DNA of 32,334 nucleotides from Spongiactinospora gelatinilytica (GCF_003236385.1 NZ_POUA01000036.1:1-32334), one strand, 5' to 3'; shown: positions 23,576-32,261, counted from the first letter of the stretch. The notes: generated from the sequence alone by a model not told the origin. Program-made: numbers and translations.

Positions 23576-25329
23576 CGGGAGCGTTGGGTGGCCCATTTGC
23601 GGATTTGGGCGATGCGGTCGCGGATCTGGTCGGCGGTGGCCTGGGCGATGGGCGGGCCGCCGCACAACCGGCGTAGCTCGGCGTGGATCACGCCGTGCGG
23701 CTGGTCGGTGCGGTGGTTCCAAGCCCCCACCAGGCCGTTGAGCTCCTTGCGCAACGCCGCCAGCTCCTCGTGCGGCGACCGCTCGGGCGCGGCCTCGGCG
23801 GTGCCCGCCAGCTTGCGCTTGGCGGCCTGTTGCTCGGACTGGCGCTTGCGCAGCAGGGTCGCCACCTGGTCGGGCTCCAGCAGACCGGGCAGCCCGATGA
23901 AGTCTTCCTCCTCGGGTGACCCGACATCGCCCCCGGTGCCGAACTCGCCCCCGTCGAACAGCACCCGGTCGAAGGTGGCCGACGCCTCGACCGTCTCGAA
24001 CGGCAGCTCGTCGCCCAGGACGTCGGGGTTGTCCTTCTTCTGCCTGGCCTCCTTGAGCAGGTCGTCGTCAAGGCCGTCCTCGGCCTGCCGGCGCCCCAGG
24101 ACGTGGTCGCGCTCGGCCTCCATCTCCCCGGCCAGCCCCATCAGGGTCGGCACCGAGGGCACGAACACCGAGGCGGTCTCGCCGCGCTTGCGGGCCCGCA
24201 CGAAGCGCCCCACCGCCTGGGCGAAGAAAAGCGGCGTGGAGACCGACGTGGCGTAGACGCCCACGCACAGGCGCGGGATGTCCACCCCTTCGGAGACCAT
24301 CCGGACCGCGACCAGCCAGCGCTCCTCCGAGGCGGCGAAGCCCTTGATCTTCTTGGAGGCGTCGGGGTCGTCGGACAGGACGACGGTCGCGCCCTCCCCC
24401 GTGATCGTGCGGATGTGCCGGGCGTACGCCCTGGCCGTCTCGTGGTCGGTGGCGATCACCAGGCCGCCCCCGTCGGGGACGCCCCTGCGCACCTCGGTCA
24501 GTCGCCGGTCGGCGGCCCGCAGGACCTGCCTGATCCAGTCGCCCTTGGGGTCGAGCGCGGCCCGCCACGCCTGGGAGAGCTGGTCCTTGGTGAGCGGCGT
24601 GCCCAGGGTGGCGGTGATCTCGTCGCCCGCCCGGGTGCGCCACTTCATCTCACCCGCGTAGGCCAGGAAGATCACCGGCCGGACCACGCCGTCGGCCAGC
24701 GCCGGGCCGTAGCCGTAGGAGTAGTCGGAGACGCTGCGCAGCCCGCCGTCGCCGTCTTCGACATAGCCGACGAACGGGATCGGGTTGTCGTCGGACCGGA
24801 ACGGCGTGCCGGTCAGCCCCAGCCGCCGGGTCGCGGGCTCGAACGCCTCCCTCACCGCGTCGCCCCAGGACTTGGCGTCGCCCGCGTGGTGGATCTCGTC
24901 GAAGATCACCAAAGTCCTGCGGCCCTCGGTGCGCGCCCTGTGCAGCGCCGGGTGCATGGCGACCTGGGCGTAGGTGACGGCGACGCCGACGTAGTCGCGG
25001 GAGGTGGTGCCCTGGCTGTTCTTGAACTCGGGGTCGATGGCGATGCCCACCCGGCCCGCCGCGTCGGCCCACTGGCGCTTCAGATGCTCGGTGGGTGTGA
25101 CGATCGTCACCGTGCGCACGATGCCTCGGGACAGCAACTCGCTGGCGATGCGCAGCGCGTAGGTGGTCTTGCCCGCCCCCGGTGTGGCCACGGTGAGGAA
25201 GTCGCGTCGCTCGGCGGCGAAATAGAGGTCGAACGCCTCCTGCTGCCAGGCGCGCAGCTTGGGCGCGGTGCCCCAGGCGGCCCTGTCGGGATAGGAAGGG
25301 GAAAGATGCGATGCGGCGGAGGTGCTCAC
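23572..25329 (-). CDS. SF2 DEAD/DEAH-type helicase (XPB-like)
   Basis: 585 residues. RAWQQEAFDLYF is the Q-motif-like start. Walker A TPGAGKTT (about 49-56), Walker B/DEAH-box DEIHH (about 144-148), motif III LTGTPFR (about 172-178), and motif VI FAQAVGRFVRARK near residue 385 are all intact. A C-terminal charged extension (about 400-585) contains DDDLLKEARQKKD and a coiled-coil-like KRQSEQQAAKRKLAG. It is probably a DNA helicase or translocase in repair or restart; the exact role is unknown. GTG 25329 has AAGGAG upstream and yields a normal N-terminus; the frame further upstream is Arg-rich. Confidence 0.9.
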   Translation of the reverse strand: MSTSAASHLSPSYPDRAAWGTAPKLRAWQQEAFDLYFAAERRDFLTVATPGAGKTTYALRIASELLSRGIVRTVTIVTPTEHLKRQWADAAGRVGIAIDPEFKNSQGTTSRDYVGVAVTYAQVAMHPALHRARTEGRRTLVIFDEIHHAGDAKSWGDAVREAFEPATRRLGLTGTPFRSDDNPIPFVGYVEDGDGGLRSVSDYSYGYGPALADGVVRPVIFLAYAGEMKWRTRAGDEITATLGTPLTKDQLSQAWRAALDPKGDWIRQVLRAADRRLTEVRRGVPDGGGLVIATDHETARAYARHIRTITGEGATVVLSDDPDASKKIKGFAASEERWLVAVRMVSEGVDIPRLCVGVYATSVSTPLFFAQAVGRFVRARKRGETASVFVPSVPTLMGLAGEMEAERDHVLGRRQAEDGLDDDLLKEARQKKDNPDVLGDELPFETVEASATFDRVLFDGGEFGTGGDVGSPEEEDFIGLPGLLEPDQVATLLRKRQSEQQAAKRKLAGTAEAAPERSPHEELAALRKELNGLVGAWNHRTDQPHGVIHAELRRLCGGPPIAQATADQIRDRIAQIRKWATQRSR

Positions 25330-25497
25330 ACCACGCTCCTTGCCGTGCGTCTCGTCAGGCCGCCCGCGTCGCAGGCGTCTCTTTCGGTTGGGGCCCTCAC
25401 AAGGACACCAGGGTAATCCCCGGCACCGACAAGACGTGCCGTACGCCCGGATCCTGGCCAAGGTCGGCTCCGCGTGCTAGGCGGCCGCGCGGCGCGG

Positions 25498-26214
25498 TCA
25501 TCCGACCGTGGCGCCCTTGATCACATGGCCGATCGCGGCCCGGGCGCGGGCGTCGTCGGGCTGCGCGATGGCCACCAGGAGCAGGGTCCTCGGGCCGCGG
25601 TCCACCACGATCACCCGCAGGTAGGCGGGGCGGTTCACCACGTCCTTGTACTGCGCGACCACGGCCCGCGCGTGCCCGGTCGCGCCGCCCACCGCGATCG
25701 CGGCGTCCTCGGCCACCGAGACCGTGTCGCCGTGCAGCAGCAGTCTGCCGTACAGCTCGGACGCCTTCAGCGCCGCCTCGCGCGGCGACCCGCCGCCCAG
25801 CGGGGGCCCCGGCATGGCCATCACCATGGCGCCGCCCGCCGCGTCGGCGGCGGCCGAGGTGAAGGCCGTCACCGGGGCGACGGGCCGCTGGGCCCACCCC
25901 TCGGGCAGCCGCAGCCGCACCCCGGCGAGCGCGTCGGAGACGACCTGTACGGCCGGCTCCGGCGACACCGCGCGCAGCACGACCACCACCGCCCCGGCGA
26001 TCAGCGACAGGCCGACGGCGAGGCTCCCGGCGATCGTGAAGGACCGGACGACCCAGCGGGGCAGGCGGCGCGGATGCGGGTCGGCGGGCGTGCCGTACCA
26101 GCGGGCGGACGGCGGGAGCGGGTCCTCCCCCGCCGGTTCGGGCGTCTTCGGCGTCCTGGCCGGGGGCCACGACTGCCGGGCGTAAGGCCGCCGGGTGCCC
26201 GGTCGTTCTTCCAC
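25498..26214 (-). CDS. Membrane-anchored protein of unknown function
   Basis: 238 residues. A Pro/Arg-rich cytoplasmic head (about 1-55) is followed by one membrane helix (about 57-82, FTIAGSLAVGLSLIAGAVVVVL) and an extracytoplasmic domain of about 150 residues (VRLRLPEGWAQRPVAPVTAFTS through IGHVIKGATVG). The outer domain resembles small actinomycete envelope proteins with a PEGW...GGAMVMA pattern, but no named family was recognised. GTG 26214 has GGAGG 5-6 nt upstream. Its neighbours, the helicase and an MFS gene on the same strand, give no functional hint. Confidence 0.75.
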   Translation of the reverse strand: MEERPGTRRPYARQSWPPARTPKTPEPAGEDPLPPSARWYGTPADPHPRRLPRWVVRSFTIAGSLAVGLSLIAGAVVVVLRAVSPEPAVQVVSDALAGVRLRLPEGWAQRPVAPVTAFTSAAADAAGGAMVMAMPGPPLGGGSPREAALKASELYGRLLLHGDTVSVAEDAAIAVGGATGHARAVVAQYKDVVNRPAYLRVIVVDRGPRTLLLVAIAQPDDARARAAIGHVIKGATVG

Positions 26215-26315
26215 GACGCCTCCTCCCGCACGGCCACCGCTCCCTTGTCCTACCACGACCGCCGCGCGGACTCAGGAAATCAGTGATCACAGATACGGCT
26301 GGGAAGAACGGAGAT

Positions 26316-27707
26316 CTATGTCCGGACCCGGACACGTCCCGCGACGATCGCGGCGAACGTCCCGAGTACCGCCATCACCAAGGAGATGGCGACGAACCCG
26401 GTCGCGATGTCGTCGTGGCCGACGAAGTTGATCAGCGCGCCGCCGAAGCCGATCGCCAGGGAGGCCCCCAGCGTGTCCGTCACCTGCAGGGACGCGGAGT
26501 TGGCACCCTGCTCCGCATCGCTGGACTGGGCCATCGTGGTGACGTTGACGCTGCTGATGCCCATCCCCATGCCGAGCCCGGCCACGACCCAGGCGGGCAC
26601 CGCGATCCATCCGGGCACGGCCGGGATCACCGCGAGCGCGGTGAGCAGAATCCCGGCGGTGACGGCCACCGCGCCGAACATGATCAGCCGCTCGCGCCGG
26701 ACGACACCGCGGCTTTGCAGGTACGCTCCCGCCGACCAGCCCAGCGCGCCGGTGGTGAGCGCCACCCCCGCCGCGGTGTCGGAGAAGTCGCGCACCTCCT
26801 GGAGCATCAGCGGAATGAAGGAGTTCACGCAGAAGAACGGGCCGGACAGCAGACCGCGCATGACCACCGTGGTGGGCAGCCCGCGGCGCAGCCGCAGCGA
26901 CCCGGCGGGCAACAGCCTGGGCAGGCTCAGCCCGAGCAGCAGGAGCCCGGCCGCGCACGCCGCCAGGCCGATGGGCGGTTGGCGGTGCAGGACGCCCACG
27001 CCGTAGAGCAGTACGCCCGCCCCCACGGCGGCCCCGGCCGCGGCGAGGGTCATGGCCACGGGCCCGGCCCGCCGTACGGCGTCCCCGGCGGCGGCCTTGG
27101 GCTCGTCCTTGGCGCGCAGGGCCGGGAGCAGCATCAGCAGCGCGGGGATCACCAGGGGCACGATCCCGTAGAACACCCAGCGCCAGCCGACGGTCCCGGC
27201 CACCAGGCCGCCGACGCTCGGCCCGATCAGGGCGGGCACCACCCAGGCGCTGGACAGCGCCGCGAAGATCTTCGGCCGGGCGTCCGGACGGTAGACGCGC
27301 GCGATCATCACGTAGCTCGCGACGATCACCGCTCCCCCGCCGAAACCCTGCACCGCGCGCGCCGCGATGAACATGCCCTTGTTCACCGCCGCGCCCGCGA
27401 TGATCATGCCGGCCACGAAGACGGCCACGCCGAGCAGGAACGGCAGCGCGTGCCCGCGCCGGTCCGACCACTGTCCCGCCATCACGGTCACGAACAGACC
27501 GGCCATCAAGAACGCCGAAAAGCTCCACCCGTACAGGTCGATGGCCTGGAGATCCTTGGAGATCGCGGGCATCGCGGCCCCGATCGACATACCCTCGAAC
27601 GCGATCAGAGTGATCACGAGCAGGATGCCGGAGGTCGCCGTACGGTACCGGGGGCTGAAGATTCCTGGGGTGGAGTATGGAGCGTCTACTGTGGTCGGTG
27701 CTGTCAC
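26316..27707 (-). CDS. MFS transporter
   Basis: 463 residues with about 13-14 hydrophobic helices. MFS motif A is AGQWSDRRGHALP between helices 2 and 3, and GPSVGGLVAGTVGWRWVF resembles motif C of drug/H+ antiporters, so export of a small molecule is likely. The GTG start at 27707 overlaps the stop of the metzincin gene (GTGA, 27704-27707), so translation of the two is coupled, an uncommon pairing. The substrate is unknown. Confidence 0.9.
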   Translation of the reverse strand: MTAPTTVDAPYSTPGIFSPRYRTATSGILLVITLIAFEGMSIGAAMPAISKDLQAIDLYGWSFSAFLMAGLFVTVMAGQWSDRRGHALPFLLGVAVFVAGMIIAGAAVNKGMFIAARAVQGFGGGAVIVASYVMIARVYRPDARPKIFAALSSAWVVPALIGPSVGGLVAGTVGWRWVFYGIVPLVIPALLMLLPALRAKDEPKAAAGDAVRRAGPVAMTLAAAGAAVGAGVLLYGVGVLHRQPPIGLAACAAGLLLLGLSLPRLLPAGSLRLRRGLPTTVVMRGLLSGPFFCVNSFIPLMLQEVRDFSDTAAGVALTTGALGWSAGAYLQSRGVVRRERLIMFGAVAVTAGILLTALAVIPAVPGWIAVPAWVVAGLGMGMGISSVNVTTMAQSSDAEQGANSASLQVTDTLGASLAIGFGGALINFVGHDDIATGFVAISLVMAVLGTFAAIVAGRVRVRT

Positions 27708-28642
27708 CTGCTAAGCGTAGAACTCCGCCCAACCATGCGGTAAGCCGCCCATGCAGTGCGAATCCGGACAGCCTGCCCCTGGGTGAACTCCGACATGCAC
27801 CGATCGTGGGCATAGTCCATGAAGTTGTGGAACGGGTCCTTGCCGGACAGCGGGCAGGTGTCCTTGGTGTCCGGGCAGCCCTCGGTGGCGTACGCCTCCG
27901 GCGGGGTGTCGGCCACGCCGTCGCCGGGCTCGGCGCAGCCGTTCTCGAAGGTGTGCAGCAGGCCGAGCCAGTGGCCGATCTCGTGGACCGCGGTGAAGCC
28001 GCGGTTGAAGGTCCGCATCGTGCCGCCCGGCATGCTGCGCCAGTCGATCACCACGCCGTCCAGCACCGGGTTGGTGCGATACCAGTAGGGATAGGTGCCA
28101 TAGCCGAGGACGACCTCGTTCAACTCGGCGATATAGAGGTTCAGGGCGGACGGGCCGCCCCGGCGCAGGGCCTGCTTCATCTCCTGCTCGTGGCCGAGCG
28201 GGTCGCGAAACCAGGCGGGATTGGCGGTCGAGGTCATCCCGGCGAGCTTGAACCTCACGCGGGTGTCCGCGCCGCCGAACCGGCCGCCGTACGCGGCGTT
28301 CAGCGCGTCGATCTGGTCGCGTACCGACTCCCTGCTGATCCGCCGCCCGCCGTCGATCACGTGCACCCACAGCGGCACGTTGATCGCCCCGGTGGGGACG
28401 ACCCGCAGCCGCCGGGCCCGCGCGTCGAGGTCGGCGACCATCCGCCGGGCCTCCTGCGGCGACAGCTCACGCACCCCGGCCCGGGCGCCCGGCCCCGGGA
28501 CGCGCGCCGCGTACGGCGGGCAGTCGTCACCATGGGCATGGACCTCGCCCGGCCCCCTCTCCGCGTGGCCGGCCACACCCGATCCTGACGTGCCGAACGC
28601 GAACAGGCATACCGCAATAGCGGCGATCGAACGCCGGGCCAT
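27704..28642 (-). CDS. Secreted zinc metalloprotease, M43/pappalysin-like metzincin
   Basis: 312 residues. N-terminal signal peptide (about 1-25, MARRSIAAIAVCLFAFGTSGSG). A propeptide-like region follows, then the catalytic domain. The extended zinc motif HEIGHWLGLLH gives His220, Glu221, His224 and His230; the Met-turn is NFMDYAHDRCM with Met275. Several Cys (GCAEPGDG, EGCPDTKDTCP) probably form disulfides. This is the cytophagalysin/pappalysin layout. It acts outside the cell on unknown proteins. ATG 28642 has GGGGGAG upstream. Confidence 0.92.
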   Translation of the reverse strand: MARRSIAAIAVCLFAFGTSGSGVAGHAERGPGEVHAHGDDCPPYAARVPGPGARAGVRELSPQEARRMVADLDARARRLRVVPTGAINVPLWVHVIDGGRRISRESVRDQIDALNAAYGGRFGGADTRVRFKLAGMTSTANPAWFRDPLGHEQEMKQALRRGGPSALNLYIAELNEVVLGYGTYPYWYRTNPVLDGVVIDWRSMPGGTMRTFNRGFTAVHEIGHWLGLLHTFENGCAEPGDGVADTPPEAYATEGCPDTKDTCPLSGKDPFHNFMDYAHDRCMSEFTQGQAVRIRTAWAAYRMVGRSSTLSR

Positions 28643-28786
28643 GCACTCCCCCGAGTCTCACCCGTGCCGGACCTGGCACGTGCCGGTCAGATCCGCCGCA
28701 CCGCGGCGCTATCCAGACCGTAACGGCACGGCCGCGCACAGTAGGCGAGCAACACTCCCGAGGGGCCCGAGTCATCGGCGAAATCC

Positions 28787-28810
28787 GGGCGGACGCCCCC
28801 GCGTCCGCCC
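28787..28810 (-). terminator. Perfect 10-bp hairpin downstream of the DUF3039 gene
   Basis: GGGCGGACGC (28787-28796) and GCGTCCGCCC (28801-28810) surround a 4-nt loop. On the minus strand it lies 62 nt after the DUF3039 stop and ends in GGATTT. It probably terminates that transcript before the metalloprotease promoter. The rest of 28643-28871 holds no gene. Confidence 0.6.
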
Positions 28811-28871
28811 CCGGGCCCGGGGCATGGCACACGACGGACCGGGACCGCGGCACTGCGCGATCCCGGCATCG

Positions 28872-29120
28872 TCACTCGGACTTTTCCGGCTCGCCCTTGG
28901 GCAGGCCCTCGTATATCTCCTTGCACTCCGGGCAGACCGGATACTTCTTCGGGTCTCGGCTGGGCACCCACACCTTGCCGCAGAGGGCACGGATCGGGGT
29001 CCCGGTCACCATGCTTTCGGTGATCTTGTTCCGGTCGGCGTAGTGGGCGAATCGCTCGTGGTCTCCGTCGTGGGAGAGCTCCTGGCGGACATCGCCCTCG
29101 GGAAGGATCTTCGTGCTCAC
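28872..29120 (-). CDS. DUF3039 zinc-ribbon-like protein
   Basis: 82 residues, starting MSTKILPEGDVRQELSHDGD. It has RFAHYADRNKITESMVTGTPIRALCGKVWVPSRDPKKYPVCPECKEIYE, the DUF3039 pattern with CGK and CPEC Cys residues that may bind metal. Function unknown; widely conserved as a single small gene in actinobacteria. GTG 29120 is preferred over frames that extend upstream into the neighbouring MFS gene, since the conserved part starts here. Confidence 0.88.
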   Translation of the reverse strand: MSTKILPEGDVRQELSHDGDHERFAHYADRNKITESMVTGTPIRALCGKVWVPSRDPKKYPVCPECKEIYEGLPKGEPEKSE

Positions 29121-29154
29121 CTCAACGAGTCTATGCGCACGAGGGGCCCCGTAC

Positions 29155-30777
29155 TCAGCCGACGTGCACGGAAGGCCCATCGATCTTACGCCCCGCCCGG
29201 ACGAAGACGACAAGCAGGGCGGCCAGCACGGCCACCGCGGCGCTGACCGTGTAACCGAGGTGCATGCCGTCCAGGAAGGACAGGTGCGACGCGGTGGTGA
29301 TCGCCTGCACCGCCTGGTCGGGCAGGCCCGGCGGCACCGGCGCCTGGCCGTACGCCACGGCGTCCTTCATCAGGTCAACCTGACCGGCGGTCGGGGCGGG
29401 CAGCCCCTGGGCGGTGAAGTGGCCGGGAAGCACGTCTGCGACCTTGGCCACGACGATCGCGCCGAGCACCGCCGTACCGAGCGAGCCGCCGACCTGCATG
29501 GCCGACTGCTGAAGACCGCCGGCCACCCCGCTCAGCTCCACCGGGGCGTTGCCCACGATGATCTCGGTCGCGCCGACCATCACCGGGGACAGCCCGAACG
29601 CCAGCAGCGCGAACGGGATCGCGGTGTCCGCGAACGCGGCGTCGATGCCGAGGCGGGAGAGCAGGAACATGGAGACCGCGGTGATCAGCATGCCGCCCGC
29701 GATCGGGATCTTCGGCCCGAGCCGGCCGATCAGGAACCCGGCCGGCGGCGACGCGACGATCATGCCCGCGCTCATCGGCAGCATCCGCAGCCCCGCGTCC
29801 AGCGGCGTCAGCCCGTGGACGCCCTGGAAGAAGAACGTGAGGAAGAACATCGCCCCGAACATGGAGAACGCGGTCAGGATCATCAGCACCGTGCCGATGG
29901 ACACCGAAGCGTTCCTGAACAGGCCGAGCGGCAGCAGCGGCTCGCGCGCCTTGGTCTGCCACCAGGCGAACAGCGCGCCGAGGACGAGGGTGGCGGCGCC
30001 GAACGCGATGGTCTTGGCATCGCCCCAGCCGTACTCCGGCGCCTTGATGATCGCCCACACCAGCGAGAACATCGCGCCGGACAGCAGGAGCACGCCCAGC
30101 CAGTCGATGCGCGACAGCGCCCCGGCCCGGCTCTCCTTGATCACGACCAGCCCGACCACCAGCGCCACCAGGCCGACCGGGACGTTGATGAAGAAGACCG
30201 ACTGCCAGTTGACCTTCTCGACCAGGACGCCGCCGACGATCGGGCCCGCCGCGCTGGAGACGCCGATCGCGGCGCCCCAAATCCCGATCGCCATGTTCAG
30301 CCGCTCACCAGGGAAGGCGGCCCGCAGCAGGGCCAGTGCGGCGGGCTGGAGCAGCGCGCCGAAAAGCCCCTGTAGGACGCGGAAGGCGATCAGCCAGCCG
30401 ATGCCCTGGGACAGCCCGATGGCGAGCGAGGTCAGCGCGAAGCCCGCGATGCCGACCATGAACACCCGCTTGTGCCCGAACAGGTCGCCGAGCTTTCCCG
30501 CGGTGATCAGGAAGACCGCGAGGGCGAGCAGGTAGCCGCTGGTCACCCACTGGATCTCGGCGAGCGACGCGCCCAGCTCGGTGGCGATCACCGGGTTGGC
30601 GATGGCGACGACGGTGCCGTCGAGCATCACCATGATCACGCCGAGCGACACCGCGATCAACGTGAGCCACGGTGCCCCTGCGCCCGTCTTCCGGTCGGCG
30701 AGCCGGACAGTGGGCCGTCCACTGTCTTCGCATGCGCCATCACGAAACGTCCCCCTTAACTCAGCAGGGCACCCCAT
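29155..30777 (-). CDS. DHA2-family MFS drug exporter (EmrB/QacA type)
   Basis: 540 residues, 14 hydrophobic helices. Motif A is AGKLGDLFGHKRVF, the helix-1 motif is VIMVMLDGTVVAIANP, and motif C is SSAAGPIVGGVLV, all typical of proton-driven multidrug exporters. It is divergent from a TetR regulator and probably repressed by it. Start uncertain: ATG 30777 is in frame with AAGGGGA about 9 nt upstream. A second, out-of-frame ATG at 30740 has an equally good AAGGGGG and encodes MAHAKTVDGPLSGSP, which looks like a normal head of this family. A sequencing indel or an overlapping leader frame should be considered. Confidence 0.9.
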   Translation of the reverse strand: MGCPAELRGTFRDGACEDSGRPTVRLADRKTGAGAPWLTLIAVSLGVIMVMLDGTVVAIANPVIATELGASLAEIQWVTSGYLLALAVFLITAGKLGDLFGHKRVFMVGIAGFALTSLAIGLSQGIGWLIAFRVLQGLFGALLQPAALALLRAAFPGERLNMAIGIWGAAIGVSSAAGPIVGGVLVEKVNWQSVFFINVPVGLVALVVGLVVIKESRAGALSRIDWLGVLLLSGAMFSLVWAIIKAPEYGWGDAKTIAFGAATLVLGALFAWWQTKAREPLLPLGLFRNASVSIGTVLMILTAFSMFGAMFFLTFFFQGVHGLTPLDAGLRMLPMSAGMIVASPPAGFLIGRLGPKIPIAGGMLITAVSMFLLSRLGIDAAFADTAIPFALLAFGLSPVMVGATEIIVGNAPVELSGVAGGLQQSAMQVGGSLGTAVLGAIVVAKVADVLPGHFTAQGLPAPTAGQVDLMKDAVAYGQAPVPPGLPDQAVQAITTASHLSFLDGMHLGYTVSAAVAVLAALLVVFVRAGRKIDGPSVHVG

Positions 30778-30797
30778 GCTCTGCCATCCCCTTAACC

Positions 30798-30840
30798 TGA
30801 AAGATCTTTCACCATAGTGACAGTCACTGACAATCGACAA
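30798..30840 (-). promoter_or_regulatory. Exporter promoter with palindromic operators
   Basis: On the minus strand TTGTCG (30835-30840), an 18-bp spacer and TATGGT (30811-30816) form a promoter for the MFS gene. The perfect palindrome AGTGACAGTCACT (30816-30828) covers the spacer next to the -10. The perfect palindrome TGAAAGATCTTTCA (30798-30811) covers the start of transcription. The first is the better TetR operator candidate. Confidence 0.65.
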
Positions 30841-30868
30841 AGCCCCGCAAGTGTCACATAGTGATTGA

Positions 30869-30883
30869 TGGCACACTGTGTCA
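30869..30883. promoter_or_regulatory. Imperfect palindrome before the TetR gene
   Basis: TGGCACACTGTGTCA, a 15-bp dyad with one mismatch, 17 bp upstream of the regulator start. It shares TGTCA/TGACA half-sites with the dyad at 30816-30828 and with TGTCAC at 30852-30857, suggesting autoregulation by the same TetR protein. Confidence 0.45.
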
Positions 30884-30899
30884 TGAAGGTGGCGAAGGG

Positions 30900-31541
30900 A
30901 TGACGACCATGGGTCAGATCGGCCTGCGCGAGCGGAAGAAGCTCAAGACCCGCCACGCCCTCATCGACGCGGGACTCGACCTCTTCCTCGCGCAGGGGTA
31001 CGAACACACGACGATCGAGCAGATCGCCGCGGCGGTCGAGGTCTCCCCCAGGACCTTCTTCCGCTACTTCGCCGGGAAGGACGACCTTGCCCTCTACCAC
31101 ATGGCCGATCTGGAGATCGCCGTGACCGAGGAGCTTGAGTCGCGCCCCGCCGGGGAGTCACCGGGGACCGCGCTGATCAACACCTTCCGTACGGTCACCC
31201 GCGGCCTCACCGCCTCGGGCCAGGCGGACAAGGAACGCTACACGAAGACCCGCAGGCTGCTCGACGCCACTCCCGCCCTGCTGAGCACGGCGGTCGGGCG
31301 GGCTGCGGGGCTGGAGAGCCGGCTGGCCGGCCTGGTCGCCCGCAGGCAGGGCGCCGAGGGGCCGCCCGATCGGCGGGCCTGTCTGGTCGTGGCCTTCGTC
31401 ACGGCCGCCGCCCGGGTCGGCTTCGAGTGCGCGGGCGCGCACGAGGAGGATCTGGCCGCGCTCGTGGCACGGGTGGACGAGACCCTGACGCTCGCCGAAC
31501 GCTCCTTCCGCCCGGGCTGGGACACGCTCGACGGCATCTAG
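30900..31541 (+). CDS. TetR-family regulator of the MFS exporter
   Basis: 213 residues. Helix-turn-helix: GLRERKKLKTRHALIDAGLDLFLAQGYEHTTIEQIAAAVEVSPRTFFRYFAGKDDLALY. The AAAVEVSPRTFFRYF form is the actinomycete MFS-linked TetR type. A helical ligand domain with a C-terminal helix follows. ATG 30900 has AAGGTGG upstream; ATG 30909, three codons later, with GAAGGG is equally possible. Divergent from the exporter, with palindromes between; likely a drug-responsive repressor. Confidence 0.92.
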   Translation: MTTMGQIGLRERKKLKTRHALIDAGLDLFLAQGYEHTTIEQIAAAVEVSPRTFFRYFAGKDDLALYHMADLEIAVTEELESRPAGESPGTALINTFRTVTRGLTASGQADKERYTKTRRLLDATPALLSTAVGRAAGLESRLAGLVARRQGAEGPPDRRACLVVAFVTAAARVGFECAGAHEEDLAALVARVDETLTLAERSFRPGWDTLDGI

Positions 31542-31553
31542 GGAGCCGGAGGG

Positions 31554-32132
31554 TCAGTTGAGGGTCGGGTCGTCCGGGCAGGTCGCCACGAAGGCCAGTT
31601 CCCCGGGCTGGCGGCGCAGTACGGCGCGCCAGAGCGATTCGGGGTCGGAGAAGAAGGTGTCGCCCTGCTCGGCGTCCACGACGTACCAGGCGCCCTCGGC
31701 GATCTCCGACTCCAACTGCCCCGGAGTCCATCCGGCGTAGCCGGCGAAGATCCGCATCTGCGCGATCTCCCCCGCCAGGATCTCCGGGGGCGCGTCCAGA
31801 TCGACCGTGCCCAGCCTGGAGACCGCGGGAATGCCCGCCTGCAACCGGCGCCACCCCAGCGGCTCCTCCCCGCTCGGCACCGCCGCCAGCGCCAGCGCGC
31901 TGTCGGTCTGCACGGGCCCGCCCTGGAACAGCACGGACGGCCCGCTCACCAGCGCGTCCCAGGTGGGCAGCACCTGAGTGACCGAGATGTCACTCGGCCT
32001 GTTGAGGACCACCCCGAGAGTGCCGCTGTCCTGATCATGCTCCAGGACCAGCACCACACTACGCCGGAAGTTGGGGTCGTCGAGCCGTGGCGTCGCCACG
32101 AGCAGCCCGCCGACGTAGATCGCCTCCGCCAT
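31554..32132 (-). CDS. YqgE/AlgH family protein
   Basis: 192 residues. MAEAIYVGGLLVATPRLDDPNFRRSVVLVLEHD, GTLGVVLNRPSDISV, FQGGPVQTDSALAL and FAGYAGWTPGQLESEIAEGAWYVV are the diagnostic stretches of the UPF0301/YqgE/AlgH family, whose biochemical role is not settled. ATG 32132 is the family start, although no ribosome site is visible; ATGs a few codons upstream (to about 32147) are possible. It converges on the TetR gene with 12 bp between stops. Confidence 0.93.
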   Translation of the reverse strand: MAEAIYVGGLLVATPRLDDPNFRRSVVLVLEHDQDSGTLGVVLNRPSDISVTQVLPTWDALVSGPSVLFQGGPVQTDSALALAAVPSGEEPLGWRRLQAGIPAVSRLGTVDLDAPPEILAGEIAQMRIFAGYAGWTPGQLESEIAEGAWYVVDAEQGDTFFSDPESLWRAVLRRQPGELAFVATCPDDPTLN

Positions 32133-32185
32133 ACACACCATCATGGAGGGTGAAGCACAAATCTCGCGCCTCCCCCCGATACATT

Positions 32186-32203
32186 CGAGGAAGTTACTCC
32201 TCG
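32186..32203. repeat. Short inverted repeat between divergent genes
   Basis: CGAGGA (32186-32191) and TCCTCG (32198-32203) flank AGTTAC. It lies in the intergenic region between the YqgE gene and the rightmost gene. Possible operator; weak evidence. Confidence 0.3.
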
Positions 32204-32261
32204 GAGCCAGGCGGGCACTCCAGGGAATATCGATCACTCGCACCATCCGGGGGAGCCCACG

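Noticed and set aside
24103..25416. 437-codon plus-strand frame opposite the helicase
   Set aside because: Shadow of the helicase; rich in Gly/His/Arg with no recognisable domain.
26283..27743. 486-codon plus-strand frame opposite the MFS transporter, with many His/Asp/Gly repeats
   Set aside because: Complement of GC-rich membrane-helix codons; typical shadow composition, no start signal.
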